64,000 bases of DNA from Rutidosis leptorrhynchoides (lineage: Eukaryota; Streptophyta; Magnoliopsida; Asterales; Asteraceae). Below the pieces are notes generated by a model. That model had not been told where the DNA came from, made no database searches, and worked only from the letters and a program-made list of their open reading frames with translations. Numbering within the stretch: position 1 is the first letter of the stretch; each line of letters opens with the position of its first letter. The stretch lies in the NCBI RefSeq assembly GCF_046630445.1, contig NC_092339.1:82565501-82629500 (forward strand), in the 5' to 3' direction. Position numbers and translations under genes: made by a program. Shown here in pieces: positions 12,140-28,130 of the stretch.

Positions 12140-13076
12140 TCATCTCTCGACACGGAGTTCCTATATCTATTATTTTGGATCGAGATACCAAATTCACATC
12201 TCAGTTTTGGGGAAAGTTTCATGAAGATATGGGCACACAATTGAAATTGAGCACGGCGTATCATCCTCAGACGGACGGTCAAACCAAACGTACGAATCAA
12301 ACTCTGGAGGATATGTTACGGGCGTGTATTATTGATTTCGGTGGTAGTTGGGATGAGCACTTGCCTTTGGTGGAATTCTCGTACAATAATAGTCATCATA
12401 CTAGTATCGGGATGCCACCTTACGAGATGCTTTATGGGCAGAGGTGTCGAACTCTGATTTGTTGGGGTGAAGTTGGTCAAAAAGAAATCGGGAGTACCGA
12501 TTTGGTCTTAGAAATGAATAGCAAGATTGATATGATTCGGGATCATTTAAAAAGGCGCAAGATAGACAAAAGTCATAAGCCGACAAGCGTAGACGAATGA
12601 TCGAATTTCAAGAAGGTGACATGGTGATGCTTAAGGTTTCGCCATGGAAAGGTGTTATTCGGTTTTGAAAATGGGGAAAGTTAGCTCCTCGGTTTATTGG
12701 GTCATTTAAAATTCTAGCTCGTGTTGGTGAAGTTACGTATCGTTTAGAATTACCCGAAGAGCTTGAGGGGATCCATAATACATTTCATGTTTCCCATCTC
12801 CGTAAGTGTCTTGCGGATGATTCTTCTTGGGTGCCGTTAAACGAGATTGAGCTAAACAATAAGTTAGAATATATTGAGGAGCCGATTGCTATACTCGATG
12901 AGAATGTCAAAAGGTTGAGACATAAAGAGGTTAGGACTTTTAAAGTTCAATGGTGTCGTAGTAAAGGTTCCGAGTTTAATTGGAAGTCCGAAGAATTCGA
13001 GTTGGTTTACCTTCCCTCTTGTCATGCGGCTTGTATCGCGAGGACGCGATCCGATTCAAGTGGGGGAGAGTTGTAA
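12140..13076 (+). pseudogene. Integrase core and chromodomain-like tail of element A
   Basis: Resumes with VISRHGVPISI, RDTKFTSQFW, the catalytic-glutamate region [19 protein letters not shown] and LPLVEFSYNNSHH. Lesions: a frameshift near 12600 and TGA near 12666. The C-terminal tail FKVQWCRSKGSEFNWKSE resembles a degenerate chromodomain of plant chromoviruses. The final TAA (13074-13076) overlaps the first bases of the 3' LTR. Confidence 0.85.
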
Positions 13077-14590
13077 GACCCTAATCTTCATTGTACAGCA
13101 GGGTATATATGGTACATAGCGTGTGGGTGAAGTTGTGTAATCAAACAGAAGTCAGAAGCTGAGTTGGGCTAGGTGCGCTCAGCGCACACCTAATGGTGCG
13201 CGCCGCGCACTGTTCACTGTAGCCGGATCCAGCTCTTTTATTCAGATATTTTGATGGGCTTTTTGGTAATTTCACTTGTGGACGAGTTAAAGGCCAGTTG
13301 GTCAGTTTTTGGAGTATCATTAACTCTATTATCAACAACCTTATCCTCTTCACTTAAATTTTAAAGAGAGAGTGTGATTCATGAGTGAGAAAGCTTAAAT
13401 CCAAGAGGAAGAAGTTGTTCTCGGACCAAAGTGCAGGTATTAAAGTTGTTCATCTCCTCTCTAGCTCCGTTGTGGTTGTAGTGGTATGTTCTAACTTTAA
13501 TTTCCTTACTTTGATTTTGTGTAAGGGTTAGGGTTTGGGTAAATGAAGAACATAAAACCCATATTTGGTTATTTTGGGTGTTCTTGGGTAAGACGGAGTC
13601 ATAAAGACTCAATGGTAACTAACCTAGGGTTTTAAAATGTTAATTGATGTTTATGAGTTCTAATTGGTTAGTTAATCACTAGCACACCTAGTTAATTAGT
13701 AAATGGGTGTTAGATGGGTTAGTAGATAACCCGAAATGGGCGTGTTGACTTTAAATTAGTCAAAGGGCTAATGATTGACCTAATTGGGAAAAATGGGTAT
13801 GAAATACCCTAATTGTGTAATGGTTAGTGTTGTTGGACCTTAATCACTAGCTTTTAAGTGATTAATGATGGTCTTGACCCTTAAAGGGCGGTTTTGGTGA
13901 AAATGGGGCATTTAATGCATTTAAGTCATTTGATGCACATAAGTGAAATTGTTGGTATTTAGTCCAACTAGTTTTGTGAGTTGAATGAAGTAATTATTAT
14001 ATTAGGTACTTTGCTTTGAAGCTTGCGGAAGTATAAAACCGTTACCGAATCGTTAAAGGTGAGTGGAATGATTATATGCATATGTATGTAATGTATTTAT
14101 TTGTATGCTATGGTATGAACCAAAGGTAGTGCCATAGTATGTGCGAGCATGCTATGATGTGAACCAAAGAGCCGGTAGCGTCATAGTACGTGTGTTATAG
14201 TGTGAACCAAAGAGCCGGTAGCGCTATAGCACGATTTGTTAGGGTGTGAACCAAAGAGCTGGTAGCACCTTAGCGTTGTTAGAGTGTGAACCAAAGAGCC
14301 GGTAGCACTCTAGCGTGAGTATGACTAGAGTTGTGATGTGAACCAAAGAGCCGGTAGCATCATGATAAATGCGTATGGTGTGAACCAAAGAGCCGGTAGC
14401 ACCATGACGCGAGAATGGTTAACCATGGTTGTGTATTTGTTTTGTTGCATATTATATTATGTCGATTATATGTTATTGATTACGCTAGTAGTGGTTTGTT
14501 GGAGATTATTAGCTTTGTACTTGAGATGGTATGCCAATTGTATTGCTAGCGTGTATGCGGTATATGTGTAAGTGATTGCAAGTAGGTATG

Positions 14591-14682
<92 letters not shown>

Positions 14683-15212
14683 GTATAATTATTGCATTCA
14701 CTAAGCTTTACTTACCCTCTCGTTGTTTATCTTTTTATAGGCTCCGGCGTTGACAACTGTAAGGGCCATCGATTGGATTAGAGATCCCGCTTGTTGTTTA
14801 GGGGACACTTTTGGGATGTCATAGCTTTTGGAGTTTGACCGAGATTTGGGTAGTTTAACCCCAAACACCATGCTCATAGTGTCGTTTGGAATTTAAACTA
14901 GTATGGTCGAAACTCAAACTTTGGTATGAAACTCGTAAAATGGCCGATGTGGGCCCCGTTTTGTAAAACTCATTTTATGTTTGAATCGTATGAGTTTTCC
15001 ATATTAGAACATGTTGTGAAAAGCGTTTCCTCTAATTATGTAGGGAAGTGGGAGATCTTTATTTGAAAATTTGCAAATTTGGACAGAACTGAATTGGGGC
15101 TTGTGCGCGCCGCGCACCCTATGGTGGTGCGCGTGGCGTACTCCACTGTTGTAAAAAAAAAAAAAAAAATTTGTTTCGCGAAATCGATTGGTTATTGGTT
15201 TGGGTTGTTACA
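13072..15212 (+). repeat. 3' LTR of element A (2141 bp)
   Basis: Same ends as the 5' LTR. Differences visible by eye are a 24-bp GC-rich insertion near 13177, minisatellite copy changes at 14107-14405, a longer (TA)n at 14592-14680, a longer A-run near 15157, and scattered substitutions. Confidence 0.93.
14107..14405 (+). repeat. GTGAACCAAAGAGCCGGTAGC minisatellite in the 3' LTR of A
   Basis: About six to seven copies. The array differs from the 5' LTR: an extra copy near 14199-14230 and a partial first copy lacking GAGCC. Confidence 0.9.
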
Positions 15213-17029
15213 TCCATAGCTATAACCCATAATTTCCTTTGCCTTATCCTACTCATAAAATCCATTTTTGACATAACCCGCTCATGACTCCGTCGTAGTA
15301 TTTTATGTATAAATACTAATAATACTACTACTACTTCTAATAATACGATTAATAATAATATTATTAATCTTAATAATAATAATAATAATTAATAAATATA
15401 TATGTATGTATGTGAAGAGAGATCGAGAGAAACAGATGATTGAAAGCTGAACCAGAAATCGTGAAATTTAAAGGATGTAAACCCACCTACCACCTCATGC
15501 GATCGCATGAGGTTTGTGAGAGGGACTCATGCGATCGCATGAGCCTCTCCTTCATGTCATCTTCGCTCAACAAAAAGTGTGCCGACACCTTTTTTACTTA
15601 CATTACACATATGATACGTAAATTATATATTATTTAATATATATTATATTTAATCTTTAGAATTAATTAAATATTATATTATATTTACGTGCGTAGTAAA
15701 AATGTAATTTTTGTTCAAATGACTCGTACGTTGTCACTCGACTCATGTACCACTTTCGGTTTTTCGAACGCACTTTCGTACGTTTAGAAAACTAGCCTTT
15801 TACGTTATGCGACGTGTACCTTTATTAATAATTTGACTTACTCATCAATAATTTACCTTATAAAAAATGTAACTTATAAAATTGAGCGTTGTGGTCATTT
15901 ACTTCTATAAATCAGTGGCTCGTTGTTTGTCAAAATATATTAGTTTAAATCAGGACGTTTTATGACTAAATTATATATATTTATATTTTCATTTTGAAAT
16001 ATAAATTTGAACTATTTACATAATATAGTTTTTCAAAACTAATGTCATTCCAAACTTATATATTTAGAAATTGTTTAAATATTAAGAATTACTATTTCTT
16101 AACATTTGTATTTTAAAGTTTAAAAATTGATATAGTTCATTTATATACAAACGTTCATAAAACATTTTAATAATCAAAATTATTTTATATACAAAAAAAA
16201 AATTATTTTATTACAAAGGTTATAATAATAGAAGTTGTTATGTCATAAGACGTTTTTTGATAATAAAAGTCTATTATATCGAAAAGACGTTTTCGTTTAA
16301 GAAAGTAATGTTATATATGAATCATATCAAGTTTCAAGGTTTTAAATTTCCATTTTAATCATGACTCGTAGGATTAAGTCTAAGGGAAAATCAAACGTAT
16401 GTAATCATCTTAATGTAAAACATCGATCTATTTAACTTGTCAATATCTATTTTCTAATTTACCTATATTCCCTAATTTCACTTTCACAATACCTAATATG
16501 AAGGTTAATTAATTTATCTTATCAACAGTCACGAGGCAATTATTGTAAGGTATCTATTGGAATTTAACAGAAATTTCCACCAATCTGACTTGCTCTCGCT
16601 ACTTGACACTTTGTCCTTACTCGAAGATCACTTTACCATTTATTCCGAATATCGTTAAAAAGGTTTTCTAAATCAAAGTGGACCTCTCAATAGGGACTCG
16701 TGATCATAATTCAATGTATCTGATAAATCAATCATTTGATATTATCTTCTAATTCTATCGCTAATCATATTGAAACAAATACGTTCATATAAAGTATTAT
16801 ACGTTTAATATTTTGTTAACATTCTCAAACTGTTATATTTACATATACCTATACATATTCATATCTAATTAAATAATGGTTTGTGAATCGTCGTAATTTG
16901 GTCGAGGTTAAATGAATGTATGAACACAGTTTAAAATTCTTGAGATTCAACGTACAAACTTTGCTTATCGTGTCGGGAATATATAAAGATAAAAGTTTAA
17001 ATTTGGTCGAAAATTTCCGGGTTGTCACA
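15213..17029 (-). mobile_element. 5' LTR of element B, proximal part
   Basis: Continuation of the LTR interrupted by element A. On the minus strand it starts TGTGACAACCCGGAAATTTT at 17029, very like the C LTR start at 20155 (TGTGACGACCCGGAAATTTC). It contains two perfect palindromes around GCGATCGC (15493-15512 and 15526-15543). The rest is AT-rich with no coding signal. Confidence 0.85.
15493..15543. repeat. Paired perfect palindromes (CCTCATGCGATCGCATGAGG and CTCATGCGATCGCATGAG)
   Basis: The first is a 20-bp perfect palindrome at 15493-15512. The second, 18 bp at 15526-15543, repeats its core 13 bases later. Both are centred on GCGATCGC in an otherwise AT-rich LTR. Confidence 0.95.
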
Positions 17030-17030
17030 C

Positions 17031-17301
17031 CGGTGAACCTGTTCGAAACACCATTTTCTCTCTCATTTCCAGAGTATCTCGTCATGATTATATACTATAC
17101 CAAATTCTAGATCTTATTTATCTGCTCGTCCGAACCGACAATCACCCAGGTATAATAGAAGAAGTCAACGAGCTTCACGCCCAAGTTGTAGCCTTGAAAA
17201 ATATGGTGCAAAACGTACCAGCTTCAACAACATCACCGGCACCAACAATCCAAGTTTCAACATCACACGCCTCAACATCTCATTATGTACCTCGAGCATA
17301 A
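17031..17301 (+). pseudogene. Gag-like ORF of element C, 5'-truncated
   Basis: Open frame from GEPVRNTIFSLISRVSRH through RTDNHPGIIEEVNELHAQ to a TAA at 17299-17301. It is homologous to the C-terminal half of the B ORF (2844-3278). The heptad-like IIEEVNELHAQVVALKNMVQ is conserved. The first half is cut off by the B insertion. Confidence 0.55.
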
Positions 17302-18954
17302 CCATCGTTCTACGTATCGTTCTACATCAATTATCTTCGTTCTTTATGGCGATTATGTAATCTCTAATGTTTTAGAGATTATGTATTCTAGTTCTAACGG
17401 TAAATCAAATGAGATTAATATTATATTAACTCATTAAATCTATGATTATATCTGAAGAAAAATATATATGTAAGTATATTTTCATAAAGATTGTAATTAA
17501 AAATTCTTTCGTACAAACTTTTAATGGTGAAAATATTTTAACGGGTAGGTAATACCCGAGGAATATTTAGATTTCACATTAATAAGTTACATTGTACATT
17601 CTTCGAATCTGATTCAACAGTCATTTACTATTCTACTTACATCCACCGATATACGTATTCGTTTACTACAGAATAACCATTTTCATACAATTTCATATTT
17701 TGATTTTGACTTATCAGAATCCAACAAGTGGCATAATGAAGAAAACATTGGACAAAATAAAATTTGTTAGAAACAAACAAATTAACTATGAGAAATTTTG
17801 TTAAGAATCCACGCTAACAAAATCCTAGCTAACTATTCCTAGCTAACTGATTACATTTTATTTATCGCAATTTATTTATCGCCATTTATATTCTCGCAAT
17901 TTTATTTATTGTCATTTAATTTCTGTTATTTATTTTACGCACTTTAAATATCGGGACACGTATACAAGGTTTTGACATATCATATCGACGCATCTATATA
18001 TATTATTTGGAATAACCATAGACACTCTGTATGCAGTAATGTTCGAGTTAGCTATACAGGGTTGAGGTTGATCCTACAATAATATATATACTTTGAGTTG
18101 TGATCTTGTCTGAGACATGTATACAATGGGTCACGAATACGTATTAATTAATTTGAATATTATATATTAAACTATATATGAATTATTGGATTACTAATTG
18201 TGGACTGCTAACTGTGGACTGCCAACATTGGATAATAAATGAATTAAAATATTGATTATAACATACGAAACTAAACAAATCTTCAAGTTTACCACTTGAT
18301 TTCATCTTAAACCTCATTTGTATCTTGACGATAACAAACTACGTTCAAACCTTTCATGATTCTTGAAAACATCTCAATCGAGAGGATGAACCAACCACAC
18401 TTCATCTACGAAAGAAAAGATTTATGCATATAATTATGCACCTGAAAACACTCGGAACCTAAGTAAACGTTTAACACTTATCTGTGCTAGCTCCTTTGGC
18501 GTTGTTATTACCGAAAATAACTTTGCATTTCCTTTTCAAAGTAGCCAATTTTGTCACAGCTTCAGCAAATCAACTTCGACTTCCACTCGAATTAGCTTTA
18601 TTATAACCTCGATATATAAGATTGCCTTTCGTCATCGTTACCGAGGAACCGGTTATATTCCACCACATTAGCAGTAAACTTACCGGCAACCTCGTTGCTC
18701 CTTGGCTTAAATCTCCTCGACAAATCACTATATTTATCTATTGAAGTCTATTCATGAACTCATCAGCATCTTGTAACGATAATTACCATACCAAATACCG
18801 GGAGGCATCAATCGATATTCTCGAATTTCACAGCATTCCTACGTCAATAGTTATATATCTATATATAACTTATATCTTCTGGACTGATGAATTTCAACTA
18901 GGAATCTATGAATTTCTGGAAAAAAACTCTAGCTTACAAATCAGATCTTTGAGT

Positions 18955-19172
18955 TCTGAAAAAGCTGATGAAGCAGTGAAAACTGAAGACTTCCTTAACA
19001 GTCGAAAGTTTAATGATAAAAATTGGAGTGTTGAAAAAGCTCAAAGATTTTGATAAACAAATTAAGCAAACCATGAAGGAGACTCTAAACAAATAACAAG
19101 GACTAAACTTGTACATAAAGAATCCTGATGATTCTGTTTCTGATGAAATATTTAGCGAATACCTTGCTCCTT
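18955..19172 (+). pseudogene. PABP fragment inside element C
   Basis: Reads EKADEAVKT, LNSRKFNDKNWSVEKAQ, stop and frameshift, KQIKQTMKETLNK, stop, QGLNLYIKNPDDSVSDE, then IFSEY. This follows plant PABP from the end of RRM3 across the linker into RRM4. The bases around CAAACCATGAAGGAGACT and AAACTTGTACATAAA are nearly the same as in the copia-borne copy at 33290-33345, suggesting a common captured source. Confidence 0.82.
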
Positions 19173-20119
19173 AATCGCTCTAAATCATTGTGAATGAATT
19201 TCTTCATCACAATTTGATTCTAAAATTCTAAGACATTATCGTACCTTTCATTATAAATATCCTCCATATTTCTAAAGATATTTTCATAACTATTCTTATC
19301 TGAAATTATTTATCTCTTCACGTTGTCAGTGTTACATCATATAAGAAACTGTTTAGTTTCTATATTCTGTAAACTTTCTAGTTTAAACAATGAATGTTTT
19401 TGAAGTAGTGTTGGGAACTGAAGCATGAGTTAGTATAATATAATGACACTTGATCAACGTAATTATATTACAGCAATTCATGCTGAGTTTCTAAATGGAA
19501 CGTGATGATTCACAGATCATAACGTCATCATGTGCCATATTACACGACTCTTACATTCTACCAAATCTCCAAACAGATCGAGAACATATCTTCCTGATAG
19601 TTCTATCTTTCTCTTGAATTCTGGTAATTTAACCAAATCAAGATCGTGTTATTACAATCTCTCTTAGAATATTAGTCATGTTCATTCAAAACTTCATACC
19701 TACGAATTCTGGACCATTATTCGCTTGACTTAAAGTCGGGAAAAGGAAAACAAAAGTATGGAACTCCAAAATATAAATGAAACGAAAGGAGTAGAATTAT
19801 AGTGAAATATCTGACAGGGCAATCGAAATAGATTATTGCATTTAATCAATGGAGATCCTAATTTCCTTAATTATCGGAGAATCAAATCTTATTACGAAGA
19901 TTTTCTCTAAATTCCTTGAATTCCGGAAATCAACCGTGACTACGTCACCGATTAAGACAAACCTACAATTACTCATTTCACTCTTTCGTGATAGCTTCAC
20001 TCGTACTCTTCACATAAATGAATGGTTTATCCATATTACTCAATGATGATAAAAGTCTAATTTCTAGCTCGTATGCGTCATGAACACATACTTATTGTTA
20101 GTCATGACCATCCTAATCA

Positions 20120-20154
20120 AATTTTGGGACGAAATCTCTTTAACGGGTAGGTAC
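20120..20154 (+). other. Polypurine-tract region of element C
   Basis: TTTTGGGACGAAATCTCTTT then AACGGGTAGGTAC, immediately before the LTR. Element E has TTTCGGGACGAAATTTATTT then AACTGGTAGGTAC at the same place (58765-58797). The shared priming region links the two families. Confidence 0.65.
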
Positions 20155-24572
<4,418 letters not shown>

Positions 24573-24600
24573 GTTGGTATCAGAGCTGGTATAACCACGC
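24573..24600 (+). other. Primer-binding site after the C LTR
   Basis: GTTGGTATCAGAGCTGGTAT follows the LTR end at 24572. It begins a short internal remnant (24573 to about 24990) that leads directly into a truncated LTR. Confidence 0.8.
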
Positions 24601-24989
24601 CCATGTGTGGCTGGTTAGTCGTAAAGGAGGTTCTCACAGTGTGACCTGTGGCGAAGCATTGGCTCTTACTCCTTGCTTCAAGTTAAATTAATAATTCAGA
24701 AAGTTTCCATGAATGATTTATGACCGATTTCATTTTATAATCACAAGCCAAAACTGTCTTAATTTCAAAATCACCATCTGGGTTCTCGTGTTCTTCACAA
24801 AAGATGCTGCTGCTTATTTTTTTTTTATTTCTTTTCTGTTAAATCAGTTCATCACAATTAAATCATTTCATTTTCATTTGAAAGTCCTAAAAACTAAACA
24901 ATAATCCGTTGATATGATTAAGGGGATTCCAGTCGATTTCAATGCAAAAGAAGAAGATAAAGAAGTAGAACTAATAAATACAGATTAAA

Positions 24990-25156
24990 TAGAAACGGGT
25001 CGAGTATAAATACAGAAAATGGGCAACAGCCCAGCTGGTGTAGGGGTGTGTCGGGTTTCAAGAGGTCTTGGGTTCAATCCCTGCTAGGGGCAGTTTCTTT
25101 TTGAAATGGCTTTTAAAGGTAGTTTTATGACTTTTATTTTATTATTATTATTATTA

Positions 25157-25232
<76 letters not shown>

Positions 25233-25431
25233 CATTTTTAATAATTATTATTATGATATAAATTATTATTATTACTAATTATACGACTATTATCATCGTT
25301 AATATAATTAATGTTATTAATACTATTGTTATTACTAAGTATTATTATTATTAATATTAGTATTAGAATTATCTTCTAAACACCCTTATTAATATTATTA
25401 TTAACATGATGATTAAAGTTAATATTAAAAA

Positions 25432-25476
<45 letters not shown>

Positions 25477-26976
25477 TAAAATTATTATCATTAGTATTAA
25501 AAATGACCGGTAAAAGTATTGCTATTATTATTACTAACATTAGTATTGGAATTAACCTTATTATTTTCATTAATACTAGTATTAATATCTTTGTTATAGT
25601 TATTAAGATTATTATGATTATTATTAACATAAGTATCATTATTAACAATATCATTATTATTATTAATATTATCATTATTAATAAAGTTATTATTATTATC
25701 ACTAGTAAAACATTAATATCAAAACTATCATTTTTAACAAATAAATATTTTGTACATAAAAACACACTTATTATATACACTATAATTATATTGATATTCC
25801 ATATAACTATATGAGAAACATATTATCATTATATATATATAGTTACATATAACAAACTAAGTATTTTTAATATGATACTAAATAGATATAGATACTAATA
25901 TAACTATAATTATCATTTTAGATATATATACAAAATAAATATATATAACACATAATTTGAAATACAATATAAATATATAATTTTTAAATGAAATTTAGTA
26001 TAAATTTTATATAACCATAACTACATAAATAACATATATTAATAAATGAAATTATGTGATTTCCAGTATACGTTTTAATATATAAATGAATAATATAGGT
26101 TCGTGAATCCGAGGCCAACCTTACACTTGTTCAATGACGTCATATGTATTTTTACTACAAAATACATTATAGTGAGTTTCGTTTGCTCCCTTTTTCAATG
26201 CTTTTGCAATATATATTTTTGGGACTGAGAATACATGCGCTGCTTTTATAAATGTTTTACGAAATAGACACAAGTAATCTAAATTACATTCTATGGTTGG
26301 ATTATCGAACCGAATATGCCCCTTTTTAGCTTGGTAGCCTAAGAATTGGTGTTTATGATAATTGTCACCAATTGACGCGAATCCTAAAGATAGATCTATG
26401 GGCACTAACAAGTCCCAGTAAGAGAATTTGAACTGCTTTAGTACTTCGATTTATCATGTCCGATGTGAGTCCCGGAATGATGGGGATATTCTATATGCAT
26501 CTTGTTAAGGTCGGTTACCAGGTGTTCAATCCATATGAATGAATTTTAATTCGCGAGTTACGCGTGTCAATATATGAAATCTTGTGGTCTATTAAAATGA
26601 TGAAAATGAATGTTTATGATAAACTAATGAACTCACCAACCTTTTGGTTGACACTTGAAAGCATGTTTATTCTCAGGTTTGAAAGAAATATTCCGCTGTG
26701 CATTTGCTCATTTTAGAGATATTACTTGGAGTCATTCATGACATATTTCAAAAGACGTTGCATTCGAGTCGTTGAGTTCATCAAGATTATTATTAAGTCA
26801 ATTATAGTTGGATATATTATGAAATGGTATGCATGCCGTCAACTTTCAATGTAATGAAAGTTTGCCTTTTAAAAACGAATGCAATGTTTGTAAAATGTAT
26901 CATTTAGAGGTCAAGTACCTCGCGATGTAACCAAATGTAATGTATTCGTCCAGATGGATTAGGACGGGTCGCTTCA
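24990..26976 (+). repeat. Truncated further LTR of the B/C family
   Basis: From about 26090 to 26976 it matches the last kilobase of the C LTR (GTTCGTGAATCCGAGGCC, TTTTGGGACTGAGAATACAT, CCTCGCGATGTAACC) and ends GGGTCGCTTCA. Its beginning is missing and the left limit is approximate. Long (ATT)n runs lie at 25137-25236 and 25432-25475. Confidence 0.65.
25027..25092 (+). other. tRNA-like patch in the truncated LTR
   Basis: AGCCCAGCTGGTGTAGGGG resembles Pol III box A with its D-arm, and GGGTTCAATCCCTGC resembles box B with a T-arm. The spacing of about 40 bases suits a tRNA-derived sequence. Confidence 0.5.
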
Positions 26977-27335
26977 AGTGTTGAACATATACATATACCA
27001 CCTATTTTGTTAAACAATAATTAGATAAGAAGGATGAGTGTTGAATAATTAGATAAATGGAGATACACTCGTTTCTTAAAAAAGATGAAGTTGATTTTGA
27101 CTTTTCCAAGTATTTTAACTTTTTTCAAGCTTTATAAAAGGTTGGGTTAAAATTAAACCCGTTTCAATATATATACCGCATATTTATTAATTAATTTTAT
27201 TTAAGTAATAATATTAAATTAATAAATGTTATTTAGCTCCTTATTTTTTGAATAATTATGGAATATACATGTGGATTTTTCACTAATAATTAGCTACAAT
27301 TAAGGTGGTAATGACATGTCATGTTTTTCAAACTC

Positions 27336-27416
<81 letters not shown>

Positions 27417-27481
27417 ATAGCTAAAAATATAATTAGGTGTACATATATTAAAAAAAAGAAAAAAAAAGAAGAAGAAAAAAG
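26977..27481. other. Intergenic AT-rich sequence, no gene seen
   Basis: Between the truncated LTR and copia element D. It holds a (TA)n run at 27342-27412 and A-rich tracts up to the AAAAG target site. I see no coding or RNA signal. Confidence 0.7.
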
Positions 27482-27719
27482 TGTTATAAAATATCTAGAT
27501 TGTGTTATAAAATATCTAGATTGGATGTTAATTTTATTATTATTATATTTCTTGCATAGTAATATTTTATACTATAAATAGACATGTATGGTAACCATTT
27601 AAGGTGTACCATTTCTCTTGAAATATCAATATCAATATTTCTTCTCTCCTTCTTCTCTCTTTTTCTCTCTTTGTTCTTATAACCATTAAAGGTAGTTATA
27701 AGCCTACTGAATTATAACA
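27482..27719 (+). repeat. 5' LTR of element D (238 bp)
   Basis: Contains a likely TATA region (ACTATAAATAGACATG at about 27571) and a pyrimidine-rich TTCTCTCCTTCTTCTCTC tract. Followed by CGTTATCAGCACGA, a PBS-like start. Confidence 0.93.
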
Positions 27720-27839
27720 CGTTATCAGCACGAAAAGCTTAGTGTAATTAAAAGATATCTCAAACGATCACGAATCACTAATCAAGGTATGAAATTATTA
27801 ATAATTTTCAGACTCGAATATATCAAATTTTGGACTACT

Positions 27840-28125
27840 ATCATTTATATTTATGTTATTTAAGTTATATATGGTCGGTTATACCACCTGAATTATATTT
27901 CTGTAATCTAACTTTTACTAACTTCACTAACATTTATATTTATGTTATTTAAGTTATATATGGTCGGTTATACCACCTGAATTATATTTCTGTAATCTAA
28001 CTTTTACTAACTTCACTAACATTTATATTTATGTTATTTAAGTTATATATGGTCGGTTATACCACCTGAATTATATTTTATGTAATCTAACTCTTATTAA
28101 CTTCACTAACATTTATATTTATGTT
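27840..28125 (+). repeat. Three-copy tandem repeat, unit about 89 bp, in element D
   Basis: Unit starts CATTTATATTTATGTTATTT and contains TATGGTCGGTTATACCACC. Three nearly identical copies, then a fourth partial one that runs into the 28131 module. Confidence 0.92.
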
Positions 28126-28130
28126 AATAA

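Larger units (their letters stand above)
6226..15212 (+). mobile_element. Element A: complete but decayed Ty3/gypsy retrotransposon, TSD TCCAT
   Basis: Both LTRs start TGTAAGACCCTAATC and end GGGTTGTTACA. The element is bounded by TCCAT at 6221-6225 and 15213-15217, a perfect 5-bp target duplication. Order: 5' LTR, PBS, gag with two CCHC knuckles, protease, RT, RNase H, integrase, a chromodomain-like tail, then a purine-rich GTGGGGGAGAG immediately before the 3' LTR. The order RT-RH-IN is that of Ty3/gypsy, and the tail suggests a chromovirus. It lies inside the LTR of element B. Confidence 0.95.
17030..20154 (+). mobile_element. Element C: internal region of a non-autonomous gypsy-like element, 5'-truncated by element B
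   Basis: Begins abruptly at the B LTR boundary in the middle of the gag-like ORF and runs to a PPT-like region before the LTR at 20155. Large parts are reverse-complement matches to B. No RT, RH or integrase is present. At 17945-18240 it holds a block (TAGACACTCT, GAGTTAGCTATACAGGG) also present in the LTRs of E. I infer that B inserted into C and that the missing 5' part of C lies left of the window. Confidence 0.75.

Noticed and set aside
25376-25814. Ile/Asn-rich ORFs of 103-134 codons on both strands
   Set aside because: Translations of ATT/AAT microsatellite-rich DNA.
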